DNA of 64,000 nt from the NCBI GenBank assembly GCA_036365515.1, contig CM070873.1, forward strand, positions 68,011,529-68,075,528. The letters run 5' to 3'. Numbering within the stretch: the first letter of the stretch is position 1; each line of letters opens with the position of its first letter. Under the pieces are notes generated by a model that made no database searches, was not told where the DNA came from, and saw only the letters and a list, made by a program, of their open reading frames with translations. A program made the position numbers and the translations under genes. This DNA is from Torymus aiolomorphi (lineage: Eukaryota; Arthropoda; Insecta; Hymenoptera; Torymidae). Below, piece by piece: positions 1 through 40,200 of the stretch.

Positions 1-448
1 TATTCATAGAATCAGTACAACAAATGATTGTTTAGTTAATGTTATTTATTTATATTTTGGTAAGCCATCCAATGCACTTCTATGCTCTTTCCTTTACGAT
101 AAAATTAGTCAATCTAAGAAATAGGCAAATAATGGTCGAATAATCGTTTCATCATAGCGATTAATTAGCCAGTTTTACTATCTATTTTCTAACTTCTTGG
201 CCATTTCATATAAATGAATTTCTACCAGGGTCTTGTTGTTTATTACTTACTCGCAAGCAGCTGAGTTTAATCCTCCCGTTATTAAGTGAATGGCGAGAGA
301 ACTTCATTATTCTCGCCAAAATTTGCTCTATACTCGAACCAGCCACAGAGAATCACTAAAAACGGCGTTTTCGTGTATTAACTCTTTGAATACTTCATCA
401 CGGTACCGCTCTTCTCTGTCAACAATCGTTCAATCCCATTAACTCAGC

Positions 449-452
<4 letters not shown>

Positions 453-504
<52 letters not shown>
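453..504. repeat. (CT)n microsatellite
   Basis: Uninterrupted CT dinucleotides, about 26 units, at the edge of a GC-rich island. Shorter CT/GA tracts recur near 7073-7098, 9215-9238, 11120-11135, 15640-15655, 17280-17296 and 20527-20545. Confidence 0.95.
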
Positions 505-505
<1 letters not shown>

Positions 506-1631
506 ACCGCGAAAAATTCAATTATTTTAACACTAACACCGACTGCACACAGCCAGCCAGCCGAGCTCTAAATTACCCTCCTAATACCCTCAAGAGCAGG
601 CGGCGCTCGCTCTCTATTCTCGCTTCATCTCGCATTATCCTAATCGCTCCGTACCTCCATTCCCCCCTCCATCTCTAATTGCCTTTGATCCTCGCTCTCC
701 GCAACTTCTTCCGCGCACGCGCGCGCGTCTTGCGGCGCTCCTTATTCGTCTTTTCTCAGCCGGAGAATAGTTTCATGGTTCTACGTGATTTGCATCGTCG
801 GATTGCGTCGTTCGCTGCACGGCACGAGGTGCCACGTTGAGCTCAGGTTTTCGAATTTGTAGATTAAAGTTGGCACTGGTTGTCAGGAGGGTGATTTGCA
901 TTTTAGGTTGGTTCCTGGTTTTTTTAATTATGTTCCAACTTTTTAACACACATTTTCTAAAATCCAATCGGTAAATTCGAAAACTCCCAATTCCCGTCGC
1001 AAATTCGCTAAAATGCATTTAAAAAACAACCAAAACCTCTTCTCGGCACATCAACGCTAAACGCCGCCAATTTTCAACGACGCACGCGCACGTCTACCTC
1101 TTCGTAACAACCAGCCATGAGCTCTAATACGATCGGAAGAAGCTCCCACACGCCCCCCGCGGGCGAACGGGGCTAAGCCGCGCTAAACAATTCAAAGCGA
1201 CGGCGAAATCCCTTAACCTCGCATTAGACTCCTACCTCCTCCCCCTCCCGAGACACTCGCTTGATGCACCGCCTCCGCCAAAGTCAAGTGGGTCACGCGA
1301 TGGCAGAAGCAGCACAATGCGGGGAGGAGGATCTTTTCGAAATTCAGTCAGGCGCGCGAGCGCCGGGACAAAGACGCGGAGAAATGCGAAAAGCAGCAGC
1401 AGCAGCCGCCGACTACGACGACGCGGTAGGAATAAAAAGTCAGAGGCGCAGGCGCGCACGCGTAAGTGTTTAAAATTGCGCGCTCCGTCGCGCGTCGGGG
1501 TGTGAGGCGCGCGTCGTGTGCCGCGACTGGATTATTAAGTGCCCTGGGTTGGAAGGTGGTGGATTGGAAATGAAACTGCGGCGAGGTAAGGTGGGGTTGA
1601 TCGAGAGCAGAGTTGTAGGTTGTGTTGAAGT

Positions 1632-2504
1632 ATATGGGGAAATCTCTGGAACTTTTAACTTTTATTGTAACCTTTTTTTTTTTTTAAGTAATTTCTTGTC
1701 ACTATTAATTTAGCGTGCGAAGCTCATAAACGAGACAGGGTGGAAATAGTACATTGCGCAACTAGAGGAGAAAATGAGCTATTTTAAGCGAGGGTGAGGT
1801 GATCATCTCACCCGAGTCTAAAATAGCTCTTCTTCCCGTGTTACACATCGTATTTTTTTCAACGAGTGCATGAGAGGGCCTTTTTATATGCATGAAAGTT
1901 GTATAGGGGATCATGCATTTCGAGTCGTGCACAAACCCAGTTTAAAAGTTATTTTATATTATTCTAAACAGGTCAAAAAGCCACAAAATACATAAATTTA
2001 ACAATAAGAGAACAATTTCACAAAAATTCGTTGTAGCGGGGAAAAAAAGGATTTTTCGCTCGAGCGGGGAAAAAATGAATTTCTTTCATTCTTTCCTAAA
2101 TCACGCTCGAAATGCGCGATTTTGTACACGGCTTTCAGACATGAAAAAAAGCCCATTTCATGCAAGTGTTGAAAAAAAAAAATTACAGGACTGAGAAAAC
2201 CAGTCCTATAATCCATATTGGTGTGCCGCGCACGCTAAATTCTGAGCATGTAAAAAAATATCCAAAAAGGTCCACCATTCGGTAACCGGGGAAAAACATC
2301 GACCTTTTTAGACAATTTTTACATGCTGAGAGTTGAGCGGGTGTGGCATACCAATATGGATTACAGAACTTGTTTTCTAGTCTTAAATCAAGATTTTCCA
2401 CTCTGTCTCGTTTATGTGCTTCGCACGCTAAACTAATAGAAGCAAGAAATTACTAAAACAAAAAAGTTACAGAAAAGTTAAAAGTTCCGGAGATTTCCCC
2501 ATAT
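1632..2504. mobile_element. Non-autonomous TIR element (~870 bp)
   Basis: The two ends are inverted copies over roughly 110 bp: the left end starts ATATGGGGAAATCTCTGGAA and the right end is its reverse complement with one or two changes. The inner part of the arm (GTGCGAAGC, then AACGAGACAG) is also matched on the right side. A second, internal inverted repeat is present (about 2196-2265 with 2310-2370) and a short palindrome around 1774-1830. There is no transposase ORF, so this looks like a MITE-type or foldback element. Confidence 0.75.
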
Positions 2505-2813
2505 GTATGGGTGCATCTATTATTGGGTATATCATTAGGAATGTCGAAAATTAAATAGTGCAGATGTTGTCGGAGGAAATCTGAAAATTAATGTGATATC
2601 TTTGTTTAAATATTTCAACGCATTTACACATTAAAATTAGGTTAATATTTTTCATAAATTAAAGTTTTTACGTTATTTTCATTATTATTATTATTGTAGA
2701 TTTGGCTGAAATTGACTAACAAACTGTTTAAAACGAGATTAAAAACTCATTTCAAATGTCGAAAATTATAATGGCTTGCAATATATTTTTCAAAACAATC
2801 TGAAAAAATGTAA

Positions 2814-3306
2814 TATAGGGTGACTTTACCAGTGAAGGAAAACGAATAAGGAAATTGTAATTTTTGTTATTTAATTAAGTGGTTTAAAAATGGATTAAAA
2901 GTAAAACCCTTTTAAAATTTATATTCTAAAATGTTCAAACTTTACGTCGGTGAGCAAATTTTGAATAAAGAATGAAAGTAAAATTTTTATTTAATGAAAA
3001 TCTGTAAATATCTCCTAAAAACCAGTAAAGGAACACACAATCTTAGTATCTAAATACGTTTCACCAGTGAAGGAATACATCGCCAGTGAAGAAACACTTA
3101 ATAGCGGCGATTTTATGATTTTATTCTTAACAAGATAATTTCTTTTACGCAAGAATCTTTATATAAAATGAAATAAAAATTTTCAAGGATTCGAAAATTA
3201 TCATCATATTAGATAAACAATACATAGAAAGTTTAATATTTTCATATATATAAAGAAAATGTTCGTTAACTAGTGACTATTCCAATACTGGTGTAGTCAC
3301 CCTATA
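2814..3306. mobile_element. MITE with TATAGGGTGACT termini (~490 bp)
   Basis: Both ends carry TATAGGGTGACT in inverted orientation, followed by a looser match (TTACCAGT against ACACCAGT). The interior repeats ACCAGTGAAGGAA-like motifs several times (near 2830, 3025, 3062, 3080). It is AT-rich and non-coding. The TA at each end would fit a TA target-site duplication, but this is not proven. Confidence 0.7.
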
Positions 3307-6300
3307 AAAACCAAAGAATTATTTTCGCATAATCGCATTTGGCTTGCTCTAATTTGATTTCCCTCAATCAATTTTGCATGCAACGAATTCCCTTAATTAG
3401 CTACAAAATGTATTAGCCTCCCTAGTTTTAATAAATTCTCTTAAATATAGATAGCAAAATATATGAATTTTCAATACAAATTCCAGCGAAATTATTCAAT
3501 TACAAAATTAATTTAAACCTTTAATATTTAATTATATTTGCATATTACTTCGCATTACATGTAATACCCAAGAACATTAATTATTATTATACATTGTAAT
3601 CAGCTTATAATATAAATTGAGGGAGCTCTGCTTTGTATATATACACCTATAATTGTTTCAAATTACTCAGGCAACGTCTCTATTGGAGTACATATCAAAC
3701 ACCCCTCTCGAATTCAAGTAAATACACACTCCATCCCATTCGCGCCAGAAACGCAAAAATCTGTTATCAGAAGCCGCGAATCCCTTAAGTCGGCCATTTG
3801 CAAACGGCGAAACTTTTTGTATGCAAATGCGTAATTTCAAATTGAGCCCAACGTCATTGTTCCGCGGGTGAATCCTTTCAAATTAAATCCCATCGTAGGG
3901 CGTAGTAGTATACCCTACCCTCGGCATCTCACGTCTCGCCCGCGCTGTGCTCGACAAAAGGCCTTGTCGCTTGCTTTCTCACCGTTGTTCTGTGAAACTA
4001 ATTTTGAATTTCCGGTTTTATGTCAAACATTATTCGATTTTACGTATAGTATATTTTTATGAAAATGTTTAATTCGAATATTCGGTTATTAAAAGTAAAA
4101 AAATGTGATGTAATATAATATATTATTATTATACTATAAAATATAAATAAATTATTCTTTAATATTGAAAATTCATTTTCGTGAAAGCTTGAGTAATTAC
4201 AAAATTGCATATTCCATAATATATGTACCACGAACATTTCATGTACTGGATTGAAATATTTATTAATTATTCATTAAATCAAACACGTATTTTTAGACAT
4301 TACAACGTATTCACCAAATAATCTTTTATGCATCAACGCAGAAGAATAAAGCAATTCAAAAATTAATTTCCATTACGCTGCAATATGAAATTCAAGCCGA
4401 AATTCAAACTTCCTCTCCCTTTAACAATAAATTTTTCAATTTTTACAAACCACCTTTTTTAATCTGCATATTTTATCTCGCCAAAGAGAAAATTTTATCC
4501 CGAACCCCATTATATCCGCTACATAAAAATTAATTTCATTACATTATACCTACGTCTTTCAGCTTCTTTTTATAACGTCTACTTCCTTGCGAAAAATTGA
4601 ATTAAATATAGCCGGCCTTACAACACCGAAGAGAGATATATTTTATCTCGGCTATTTCCGGTATAGGCCGCCACCGCCATCGCCGCTACCACGAGGGACC
4701 ATTTTTTCCTTTGTTGTAATGAAAGACCGTTGATTTAAGCCCATAATCCAAACACGTTCCCACGCACCGTTCCGAGCTCGCACGGCAACGCACGTTTACA
4801 TGGAGGCTTGTGTACACGGTACAAAAGAGAAAGATAGAGAAAAATACATTCCATCGAGGCATCTCGTACCTTCCTTAATCATTTCGCTGGAAAATATTGC
4901 CTCACCCTTACGCGCCGACGCACAGCGACCTAATTTTCGGCCTCTCTCGGTCTCTCTCTCGTTCGGTAAACGTACCCCCGAGAACGCTTTCGTTTCGCCC
5001 GTGTTCTTCGAGTTCTTTTTGGCACGCGATACACGAAAAGAAAATTACATTCATTCGTTGGGTGAAAAAGGGACGAGGAGAGACTGCGTTGAGTTTAAAT
5101 ACGAGTAAATATTGGTGAAATAAATACGTGAATATGCTCTTGTACGACTAAAATTGATATTTATGAGTTGCAAATCATACTATTATTTTACGTTCATTGC
5201 AAATAGATAGATTTGTTGTAGATTGATACTCAAACAGTTGTTTAGCATGAAGATTGATAAAAATCCGGCGAGTAAATATCTTACAGGGGTATGCGATGTT
5301 TACCTCATGACTTGGCAAAATGCTATAGTATGTTAAACAGCTGACTTGCAGGTTTATGATAAGTTTATCGATGCTGCTATTCTCACTATCGGGATTAGAA
5401 AGCTCAATGCTCTCGTTTATCAGCGTAATACCTGCCAACTTTTGCTACATTGTTTCATTCGTTTTTATAGGCGCACTTTATTGGGATATCGGAAAATCCA
5501 ATGACTACAGTGACCCACTAAAAATGTTAACTTCCACAAACAAAAGTGAAAAATCCGTTATATGAAAACTTGTTTGCTCGATTTACTCCGCTTCACTCGA
5601 GCATAACCTTTCATTTCCATTAAAAAAATATATTACAATTGAATCAATCACCCCGCTTGCCACTTTTTACCCATCATTTTCCAACAATTAACATTCGCCG
5701 ACTATATAGAAATATTTACCCCGAGCCACCACCCGAGGGGGAAAAATTCAACGATCCTACACTGCATCAGCTCACCTGCGCGAACTCACCTTGCAAAAAC
5801 ATCGCGATCGAGGAAAAGATTCCAGCGCCCGTGCGCCTTTGAAAAATTCCCGCGGGTATAAATATTTTCGCGCGCGAATCCCAGGGCTTATTATTTCAGA
5901 AAGCACGCGCGCGAATTTTATTTGCATCCGCTAGTATGTGCGGCGCCTGTGCACAGGCGCACAGAGACTCGAAAATGTCACGCGAATATCTAACGCAACA
6001 CGGACCGAGAGAGGGAGAAAGAGAAGAGAAAAATATAGAGATAGCGCGAGAATCGCGAAGAAGAGTATATGCTGAGGCTGTGAAAACATCGCCGCTGCCG
6101 GTATGCGGCGGCGCAGGACCAAAATGAAAGATTCAAGAAGCTCACGCGCTCCCTCGGCTAATCCGATACTTTGCAATGCTAACGCGATTCCGCTCGCGCG
6201 AGGGAGAGGGAGATAGAGAGGGAGAATTCTGCAAGTCATCAAAGTACATTCGGAGTGCAGATGAAAGAGAGATGGCGAAAGCGTGCGGCTGTGGAATCTG

Positions 6301-8026
6301 TGTATGTGGGAGTGTGAGAGGGAGAATGCGAAGTGTAATTTATTTTTGTTTGGCGCGGATGCAGGTGAGGGGTGGAAATTTCGGGTATCGCTAGATGTGA
6401 TGTGTGTCTTCGTATACGTTATTGATAAAATCAAGAAGAAATTAAAAAAATTAGTTAAAGAGTAATTTATTGAGTTTTAATTGATTTTAATGTATGTGCA
6501 ATTAGGTTCAGTTATGAATTAAATAATGAGGAGTCGATACATTGAATGTATTTTTAATTCTGAAATTATGTAGATTCGGGTTGAATTTCGCTTTAACCAA
6601 GTAACCTCAATTACTCGTTATTATAGCGGATAAATGAACTCTTAGAATTAATAAGTAAATACATTATACATTACTGATATTGTTATCACAAGTATTTCCA
6701 TATTCATTCGTATTTATGCGGAAAGCTTTATATAAACAATTTAAATTTTCCTAGAACGTATCTGTAATGTTAACAGAACTTGGTTGTTTCCCTTTCGCAA
6801 AATTATCAGCGTAACAGACAAGCTATATGCCGTTAAAAATTATGTAAGCCAAATATAATATAACGTAAAAGGGAGTTTTAAACTACAGTTAAAAAGTATA
6901 TTATACGGTCATTAATACGGATTGTCATCCTTCCTAATTGTGCAATAACACGGACGCACTCCCGCCCCTACCGTCATTATTTTTTACACAACTCCTCTTA
7001 AACTCAAAAATCATCTCCCCGCATTACGGCCCAACACATAATTAATCGAAAAAAGCAACCTCTCGGTGCCTCGTCTCTCTCTCTCTCTCTCTCTCTCTCG
7101 TCTGGTCGCTTTCCCCGGCGGTCCGCTCATTAAAACTTCATCGCCTCCATCCACCTCTCCCCCACCCTCTGCCGCGTGATTTTTATATTTAATTAACTCG
7201 AGCATGCGCGCGTCTTTTTCACGGTCCCCGAAGCAAGCATCCGGAAAACACGGAAACGCATAAATGATTTACAGTCTGCGCTCGCGCGACGAAAAACGCC
7301 GGGCCGAGGGAGAGAGGCGGAAAAAGCAACGAGAGAAAACTGCTACACAGAGCGTAGCGGAACGCGCATTTCATTCGGTTCGCTGTCATAGGCACGGGGG
7401 GCCCGGAGCTCTGACATATTGGGATTCGCTTTTGGAGGGAGGAGGAGGATTCGATTTGAAAAAATACAGCGCGCCCAGGTACGAAAAACACCGGAGTAGC
7501 TGATCCGGAGAGAGTTCGCTCACCGGCTTTAATTTCCTCTGCGCGCGGTTTTTTTTCCTACTGCACGAAATCGCGTTGTTCCGAACTGTGGGGTGAGGAG
7601 GGAGGAGGAAGGTACGCGAGGGGGTGAATTTTAAAGAGGCAGAGGCGCGGATCGCCGAATTTTTCCGAGTAAATTTCCATTGCCGTGAGTGAGTGCATAT
7701 ATGTGTGTATGTGTGTACTTTCGGGCAAGTGGAGGGGCAGAATTTTTGCGTCGGAGAATTTTGTTTGACAGTTGTTAGGGGAGTAATTGCTACGTTCTCG
7801 TTAGTTCGCTTTCTTTGTCAGGAGTATAAACTAATTAATTAATATTAGCGCTGTCTCGATTTATCTTATTTTTTGTTTCAGAATTATTCAAGATATTGTT
7901 AGGCAAAAGTATTTTAAGTTATGGTATATTGAAATATTATGTTAATTAGTGTTTCAAAGTATTCATTTGTGAAATACACAATGCGCTGTATATTAACAGT
8001 ACTTAAGACAAACAAACGTATCAAAG

Positions 8027-8251
8027 ATGGGTCCGAAGTTTGCATCGTTGGAATGCAACGAAACAATTTTTTACGATTGATGAAAGTTATTAAACAATGA
8101 AAATTTTATCTAAACCTTTGTTTTAAAGTTAATTTATACTATAAACACTAAATCTACACGCAAAATTAATATTATTTAATATAAACGTGAAGCAAAATGA
8201 ATTAGTTTTTTTTATTTCGTTGGACTCCAACGTTGCAAACTTTAGACCCAT
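8027..8251. mobile_element. hAT-type MITE, copy 1 (225 bp)
   Basis: It begins ATGGGTCCGAAGTTTGCA and ends with the inverted counterpart; inverted repeats of about 37 bp. The element is flanked on both sides by the 8-bp direct repeat TATCAAAG (8019-8026 and 8252-8259), the target duplication length of hAT transposons. A second copy of exactly the same length lies at 12393. No coding capacity. Confidence 0.88.
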
Positions 8252-11200
8252 TATCAAAGAACAACAAACGTGAGTCCACACTGCAGGATATATGTAACTA
8301 GCAGTGAATTAGCTGTCCGTAAAATAATCCAGTTTGTTTTAGTTTTGTTTCCGGTTTCTGTTTTAAATACAGAACAATCGAGTAATAAAAAATAATCAGT
8401 AGTATTAATATTTATATATTAAAGTAGTACAACTTCTGTCTTTTTCAACGTCTGTGGATTTTCGTCTATGCTGAATGGATAAGCTTCGTTCTTTGTCGCG
8501 TATGCGCCCTCAGGGAGTTGTCTACTCTCCTTAACCTTGTAAACATGACGTATGATTCAAGAAACCTTTCGGCACACATATTTTCGCATTTTACGCGTTA
8601 CCATATAACTCTAAAAAATTATTACGAGCAATATTGTTGAATTGCTTCAATGAAATAAACTGCGCAATAATGTATGCCATTAATTATTGACATCAAATAT
8701 ACAAAATATACTACGCGCAAACACCGCTAAAACATATTAAACAATAATTACCTACACTATGGTTCCCGCCACGTAATCAGAATAAAACAGCGACCCTCAA
8801 ACTCACCGAAAAATCAGAGTAGAACTATACTCACCTCTACAATACAGCCACAGCGTCACCCTCTCTCGAAAAAAAAACTATAAAAAAAGAAAAAAATCAA
8901 CAGGCCGCACGAGTATATGTGCGGCCGGTCAGTGGTTCGCCGTTGTGATTTTAATTCCGCAGAATTTTTCGATGCGAGCAGCACACTCTCACGCAGCAAA
9001 TACATAGAACCAGCGCTTCCCTCTGTCCACACACACATACAGACATGTGCGCGCAGTACAAATAGAGCGGACTCTGAATTTTCGCGACGCGCACGAAACT
9101 GGGTGAAGAGGAGAAGAGAGGGAGAGAGAAAATGGCGTTTCACCTGCCTCTCTCTGCTGCGAAATTGCCAGAGGAAATATTTGAGTCGGCGAAAACTTTG
9201 TTTCTCTCTTTCCTTCTCTCTCTCTCTCTCTCTCTCTGTCTGCGCTTGCGAAAGTTGCACCGCAAATATTGCACTTAGCGGCACTCTCTGATGCGCGTTC
9301 TTTTCTGAGAGCCGCGCACGTGGCAGAGCGAATCAGTGCTCTGTGGGAGTGGGAAATGATGGGGATTGGTTCCCGATGCGAGGTGAGATTCTTTTAGCGA
9401 TAGAATTGAAATTAATGTAGTATATAAAGCTTTTCTTGGGCTAAATTTTTTTTGTATTTTTTCATCGATCTACTGTTGGATATTTTCCTATAGTATAATA
9501 ATTAGAAAGGGAATTTTTCCTTTGCGAACACTGTAACAATTAAAAAAAAATAGTAGAAAATACATTTAAGAAAAGAAAGAAATTCGAATATGCACAAGCA
9601 AAAATCGGCAAGAAAAAGTTAATGCGAAACTAGCCGCGAACGAACCCACCTCTCGCGGCTATAAAATCTAGTTTTCAGCTTATTTGAATGCAGATACTCA
9701 AGACCTCGGAGCTCAAAAAACTTTCCTCTCCCCCCATCGCGAATTCTCTTTTATCAGAAGAAATCCCCGCCGGCCGCGCGCGCCCGCACAAACGAATAAC
9801 AACGTAAAAAGTAAATTGGCAGGGGCCAAATTGTATGCAAAGGGCGTACAGAAGTTTACGGCGGCCCTCGCAAAGACGCACGCGCGCGCTTTGTTCGCTC
9901 GGTCGGTCGTCGCGCGCCACGGAAATCGGAGGAGGAAATAGAAAAGTAAAGCTTCGTTACCTCTCGAGAGCCGCGAGAGCTAATTAACGTCGACGCGACT
10001 CGCGCAAGAGTCTGGAATCGCTGCGGTCGAGGTTCACCGCGCCAGCCTTTATTTCGAGTACAAACTCGTTTGATTTCCTACCCTCGCTCCTTATTTATCC
10101 GTTTTAATTGAAAAAATTTCGCGCAATCTTTCCCGGCCCGAGCAGTCGATTTAATTAGATGCTTATTAATTCGCCGGCGTCGTGCGCCCGGTTATTATTG
10201 TTCTGAAGTTGGCGCGCGCGCGACGAGATTTCGTATCTCTGTTGCGGCAGAATCGCGTAATTTCTCGTTATAAGAGATTCGTGTTTCCGTAAAAAACTTT
10301 TTTGAAATTATAAGAGCATGAAATGGTATACTAATTCTACACGGTTACATTTATTTTGAAAATTTTTTTTTTTTGTATGGACCGCGCGATGAATACTCAA
10401 CTTTGACTTTAATCACCGTCATCATTACTGCCATTCATTTTGCTGCCATTTATCACTGCGAAAAGTTTCGAACAAATATTTCAAAGTTTGCTTTCGATGT
10501 TTTCCAATAATAAATTATCATGAAAAGTGCGATATAGTGATATTTCGAGGCGGCTTTATTACATATACCAACCCTTAATAATTTAATAATTCATCACACG
10601 GTGCGAATAAAATTCAATATTACATATATTAGAATATTCATAATTACCATCCCGAAACGTTCAAAATTATGCAAAACGGCATTCAACTGTACCACCAGCG
10701 ACTTTGAAATAAATCGAGAGACCTCCCATTTCACTTTATTTTTTTACGCTCAATTTATCTCTCAAATATATAAAACAAGTCGTTACCCGGACACTTCGTG
10801 AAATCACGAGTTCCATTTCGCCTCCGCATGTAAAATCAAGGACAGCGCGCGAGCTAGCGCTAAAGTCTTCCTCTCCCGCCTACCCTCCTCGTCCAGGGAA
10901 AATAAAATTGTTTTGCCCCCCCCCCCCCCGCCCCTACCTCTCTCTCCGTCCAGGCGCGGCAACGGAGGCCGTCCTACCATTAAATTCAAGAAAGGCGCGA
11001 GCGAGATTTTACGGCACTTGAAGGATGCTCAGGAATCCATCAGCATTCCGAGACGCCTCGCGGCCCGACGAGTCTTTATACGGACGATAAAAAAATCCTT
11101 TATTGAGCGATCCTCGCGAGAGAGAGAGCGAGAGAGATGCGTGATGGGATTTTTATACGCGACTCGGCGTTATCGAATGCTTTATTAGAAAATAAAAGGG

Positions 11201-11649
11201 CATTATTATAATAATATAATGTTTACGTTACGACTCTCAGCATTGAGTGATGGTCCATTCGCTTTTTGCATTATATATATAAAAAAAAAAGAACGGGCGA
11301 GAGAGGGAGCCGTGATTTAAGCCTCTCTCGTTCCTGATCGCTGTTTGAGAGTAGCTTTCGTGCTCTATATATGGGGAACGAGGGGATAAAAAAAATTTCA
11401 ATATAAAATATAATATACTTGATTCAGGGATATTTTATTCAAACCACCTCCGGATAATAAAATTTATCATATAAAATACACGCCAAATTATTTTCATCTC
11501 GAAAAAACTATACAACTATAACTATAATTCCCACCTCTGTAAACAATTACCCTAAAACACTGCCCCCAGCATTTACGGCATGCAATCTCATTGCCCATCA
11601 ATTTGCTCATCAGGGGTCTAACGAAGGCGAATGTGCGTCAATGTTACAG

Positions 11650-37204
<25,555 letters not shown>

Positions 37205-40200
37205 CAAACGTTGCTCAAATGAAACGTCAGTGAGTCCACCATCGAGGAGATACTTACTGCGCTCGTCTCTATCTTACCGGAAGTGGAAAACTTGTAATTA
37301 TTTGTACAGTACATAAATTATACGGACACTCCACTGGACTTTATTTTTCGCGTTCGATTGAGTATTATACATAAACAGTGCAGCCTATGAAGAGGACGCA
37401 GAAAGAGGAAACAACAAGGCCTAACAAAGCCGAAAGAAGGAGAAAAAACTAGTCATTAAGAAATTTCGAGCGAATGCGAGCGAGCAGCCTATGTCATGCG
37501 AGAAAAATACAGCTATCGATGATTGGTTAATTTTTAGACTAATTATTCAACGTTAAACTCGTTGTGGAGTTGAACGAGGGTTGTAATTGAGTAAATAACA
37601 ACACGGACTTTTTAGTGCCATTGGTCGCTTTAACGACGACGCAGTCGTCGATGATTTCCTGATTTTTTTGTTGGACAAGCGTTTGACGATACTTTCCTAT
37701 TTGAGATCTATCAAAGCACCAGTGTTTTTCATAATTGAGGGAAAGGGATTTAATAATGTTAAGTGGGACTGAAAATAATTGAATTGAAAATCGTCCAATT
37801 TAAAATTGCCATTAAAAGTGTTAATCTTCTGAAACATCCTTTAGTCATTGGACCAAATTAGTATATGAGGCGTTTCTATGTATTTGTAAAATCATCTCCT
37901 CTAAAAATCAGTGAATTTGTACAAATCATAGCAAAACGTTTAATTAACAGTGAAAAACATTGCACAATTAATATAAAAGTTTGTTTTATGTAAAATTAAC
38001 TTCGTTTATTTTTAGACTTATGGATTCGATTGCATTTAATCTTTAACAAAACTTATAATGATTATCTAATCATATTTAAAATTATACTTAAGTATTTGAC
38101 TATTAATTTAAATTTAATTTAATTTCTATTTTAGTAATAAGACATTAGTATTAGAAGTGCAGTGTTTAACACTTAAATGCCTAATGAACGTTTTCCGTGT
38201 GATTTCTTTTGCTACGTAACAACTCGATAGTCGTGTGCATCATTTATTCATTGTTGTATGTACAGTTTATCAAATTTAAGACGATTGAAGCGTCTCCTTG
38301 TATATTTTGACAATACTGATTGAGGGATGAATGATAAAAATATATAATGCATCGGTATAAGACGCATTCGTTTGTACATTGCTGTAAAGGTGTTAGGATA
38401 CTGGCAGTAATATATGGAATAGAACAAGAGATACAATATTATATCGTATTCGAGTCAAAGAAGTTATACTTTTTTACTTTATTTACTTTTTATACTTCAT
38501 TTTCCGAAGATTTTATAGTTCTTTGTAAATAGATAATTTTTTGCCATGATGTAAGTCTGTTTTTGTATTCCTATATTTTTCATATACTTTATGTGCATAC
38601 CTTGACTTTTTTAATACTTAAAAACCATTCAATTTTAATATTAAAAGCACTAAATGTTAGGTCTAATAATAAATTCAAGGACAACTTGATAAAAATCAAA
38701 ATGAAATAGAAATTTAAAAAACAGCGTTAAATTTATTCTTATATTTAGTTTTGTTGTACTTCATATTTCGGTTGATATAAACCTTTCAGCTTTGTTACTA
38801 TTAACTTCTAAACTTCTTTGGCAGCTCACTTGTCGCATTTTTCTCTAAAAATGTAACGAGGAAAAAAGCTATAATTACGCGCAATAAATGTATGTAAAAG
38901 CTCATTTTCAATACAATGAAATGTATATTAATAGAACACGCCTGGATGAAAATTAACTGATGAAAAACGATGCTCCTTTCAAAATGAACACAAAATTTAC
39001 AATCACATTGACTTGTCGTCATCAGAAACAATATTTTCTTATTGTTCTAGGTGTTAACTTGCCGTAAGGAAGTAATTCCGGAATTTATGCAGCTATAAAA
39101 GTAAGATAATTGGTCACGAGCGTGAATCTATTGTAGAAAAGAAAATAATAAAAAAACTCATATCAAGCCGAATTTTGTGGCGTTACAATTTTTACAAATT
39201 TACAAATTGTTTTTCTTCGGCTTTTTACGTTTATAATTAGATTTGTAAACAACATTATTATGAAATTAAATACTACGATAAGTTATAACGGGAATGTCAA
39301 TTGCAATACAACATGTAACTTGCTCGTGCTTAAAGTAACAGTCATCTTTAATTTTCTAGAATTTTTTTGTAATGTTTCTAACTTTATAATATCCATTAAT
39401 TTGCGTTACCTAATTGCTTTTAAATCTTGTATGATACAATTTGTATTTTGTATTTTATTTTTTGTCCATGGAAGTTGCTTTGATGTAGGTCAAAAATTAA
39501 CTTACAAATTTTGTATAAAGTCGTGTACTTAAAATATTTATTATAACATTGTACCGTTTATCTACGTTTTAACTACCTGTAAATAGTTAAAAAATTTGCG
39601 CGTAATTATCTATATTTTTCTACTTACTTTTGTGTATATAATAAATATTAGCTGCATTTGCTAGTTATTTATGTTAAGTATTCTCGATGCCTTTTTATTT
39701 AATAAACAACTTGGGATGACTGTTAGCTTAAGTTTAACATACTTACTATTTTTCAATGATTTGTGATTCTAAGGCATATCAGACTTCAAACTTTTTCGCC
39801 ATATAAACGAACAATAAGTATTATATTTGCAAAAATAAGAAAGAACAAAATGTGAAAACTAAGCAAGTATGTCGCTAAATCCACCTTATGTAATTCAAGC
39901 GCGTTCACAATAAATTGTAACAATGTAAATTACGCCACCGATTACAAAATTTTGTCATTGATATCAGTGACGAGTGCACAGTGTATAAATAAAATACATG
40001 CCCGTCTCATGTTCATCCTATGTGCGCGCGAAACTTTCCTCTTGGATGCGCAATGCCACCCACAATGCCATAATTGAATGTTACGTATATGTAGGGTCTA
40101 TTAACGTTTATTTGTTATTACGTTTGTACATTTGTTTTCCTTTTTATACTGTCGTTTGTGCCGCATGGCAGATTAACGAATCATGTACAAAGTTCATTGT

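Larger units (their letters stand above)
1..11649. other. Non-coding DNA upstream of the first visible NDST exon (probably intron)
   Basis: No exon or complete gene could be supported here. The sequence alternates between AT-rich stretches and GC/CpG-rich islands (about 600-1500, 5900-6400, 7000-7700, 8850-9400, 9600-10300, 10800-11150) with CT/GA microsatellites. Open frames in the islands are low-complexity (Arg/Ser/Leu-rich) and exist equally on both strands, so I treat them as chance. Because the exon at 11650 begins with the last base of a split codon, at least one coding exon lies further upstream; this interval is therefore most simply intron. Identified repeats inside it are listed separately. 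Confidence 0.6.

Noticed and set aside
4800..5118. ORF pair at 4.8-5.1 kb as a possible missing NDST exon
   Set aside because: No membrane anchor or NDST-like residues and no splice sites in phase with exon 11650.
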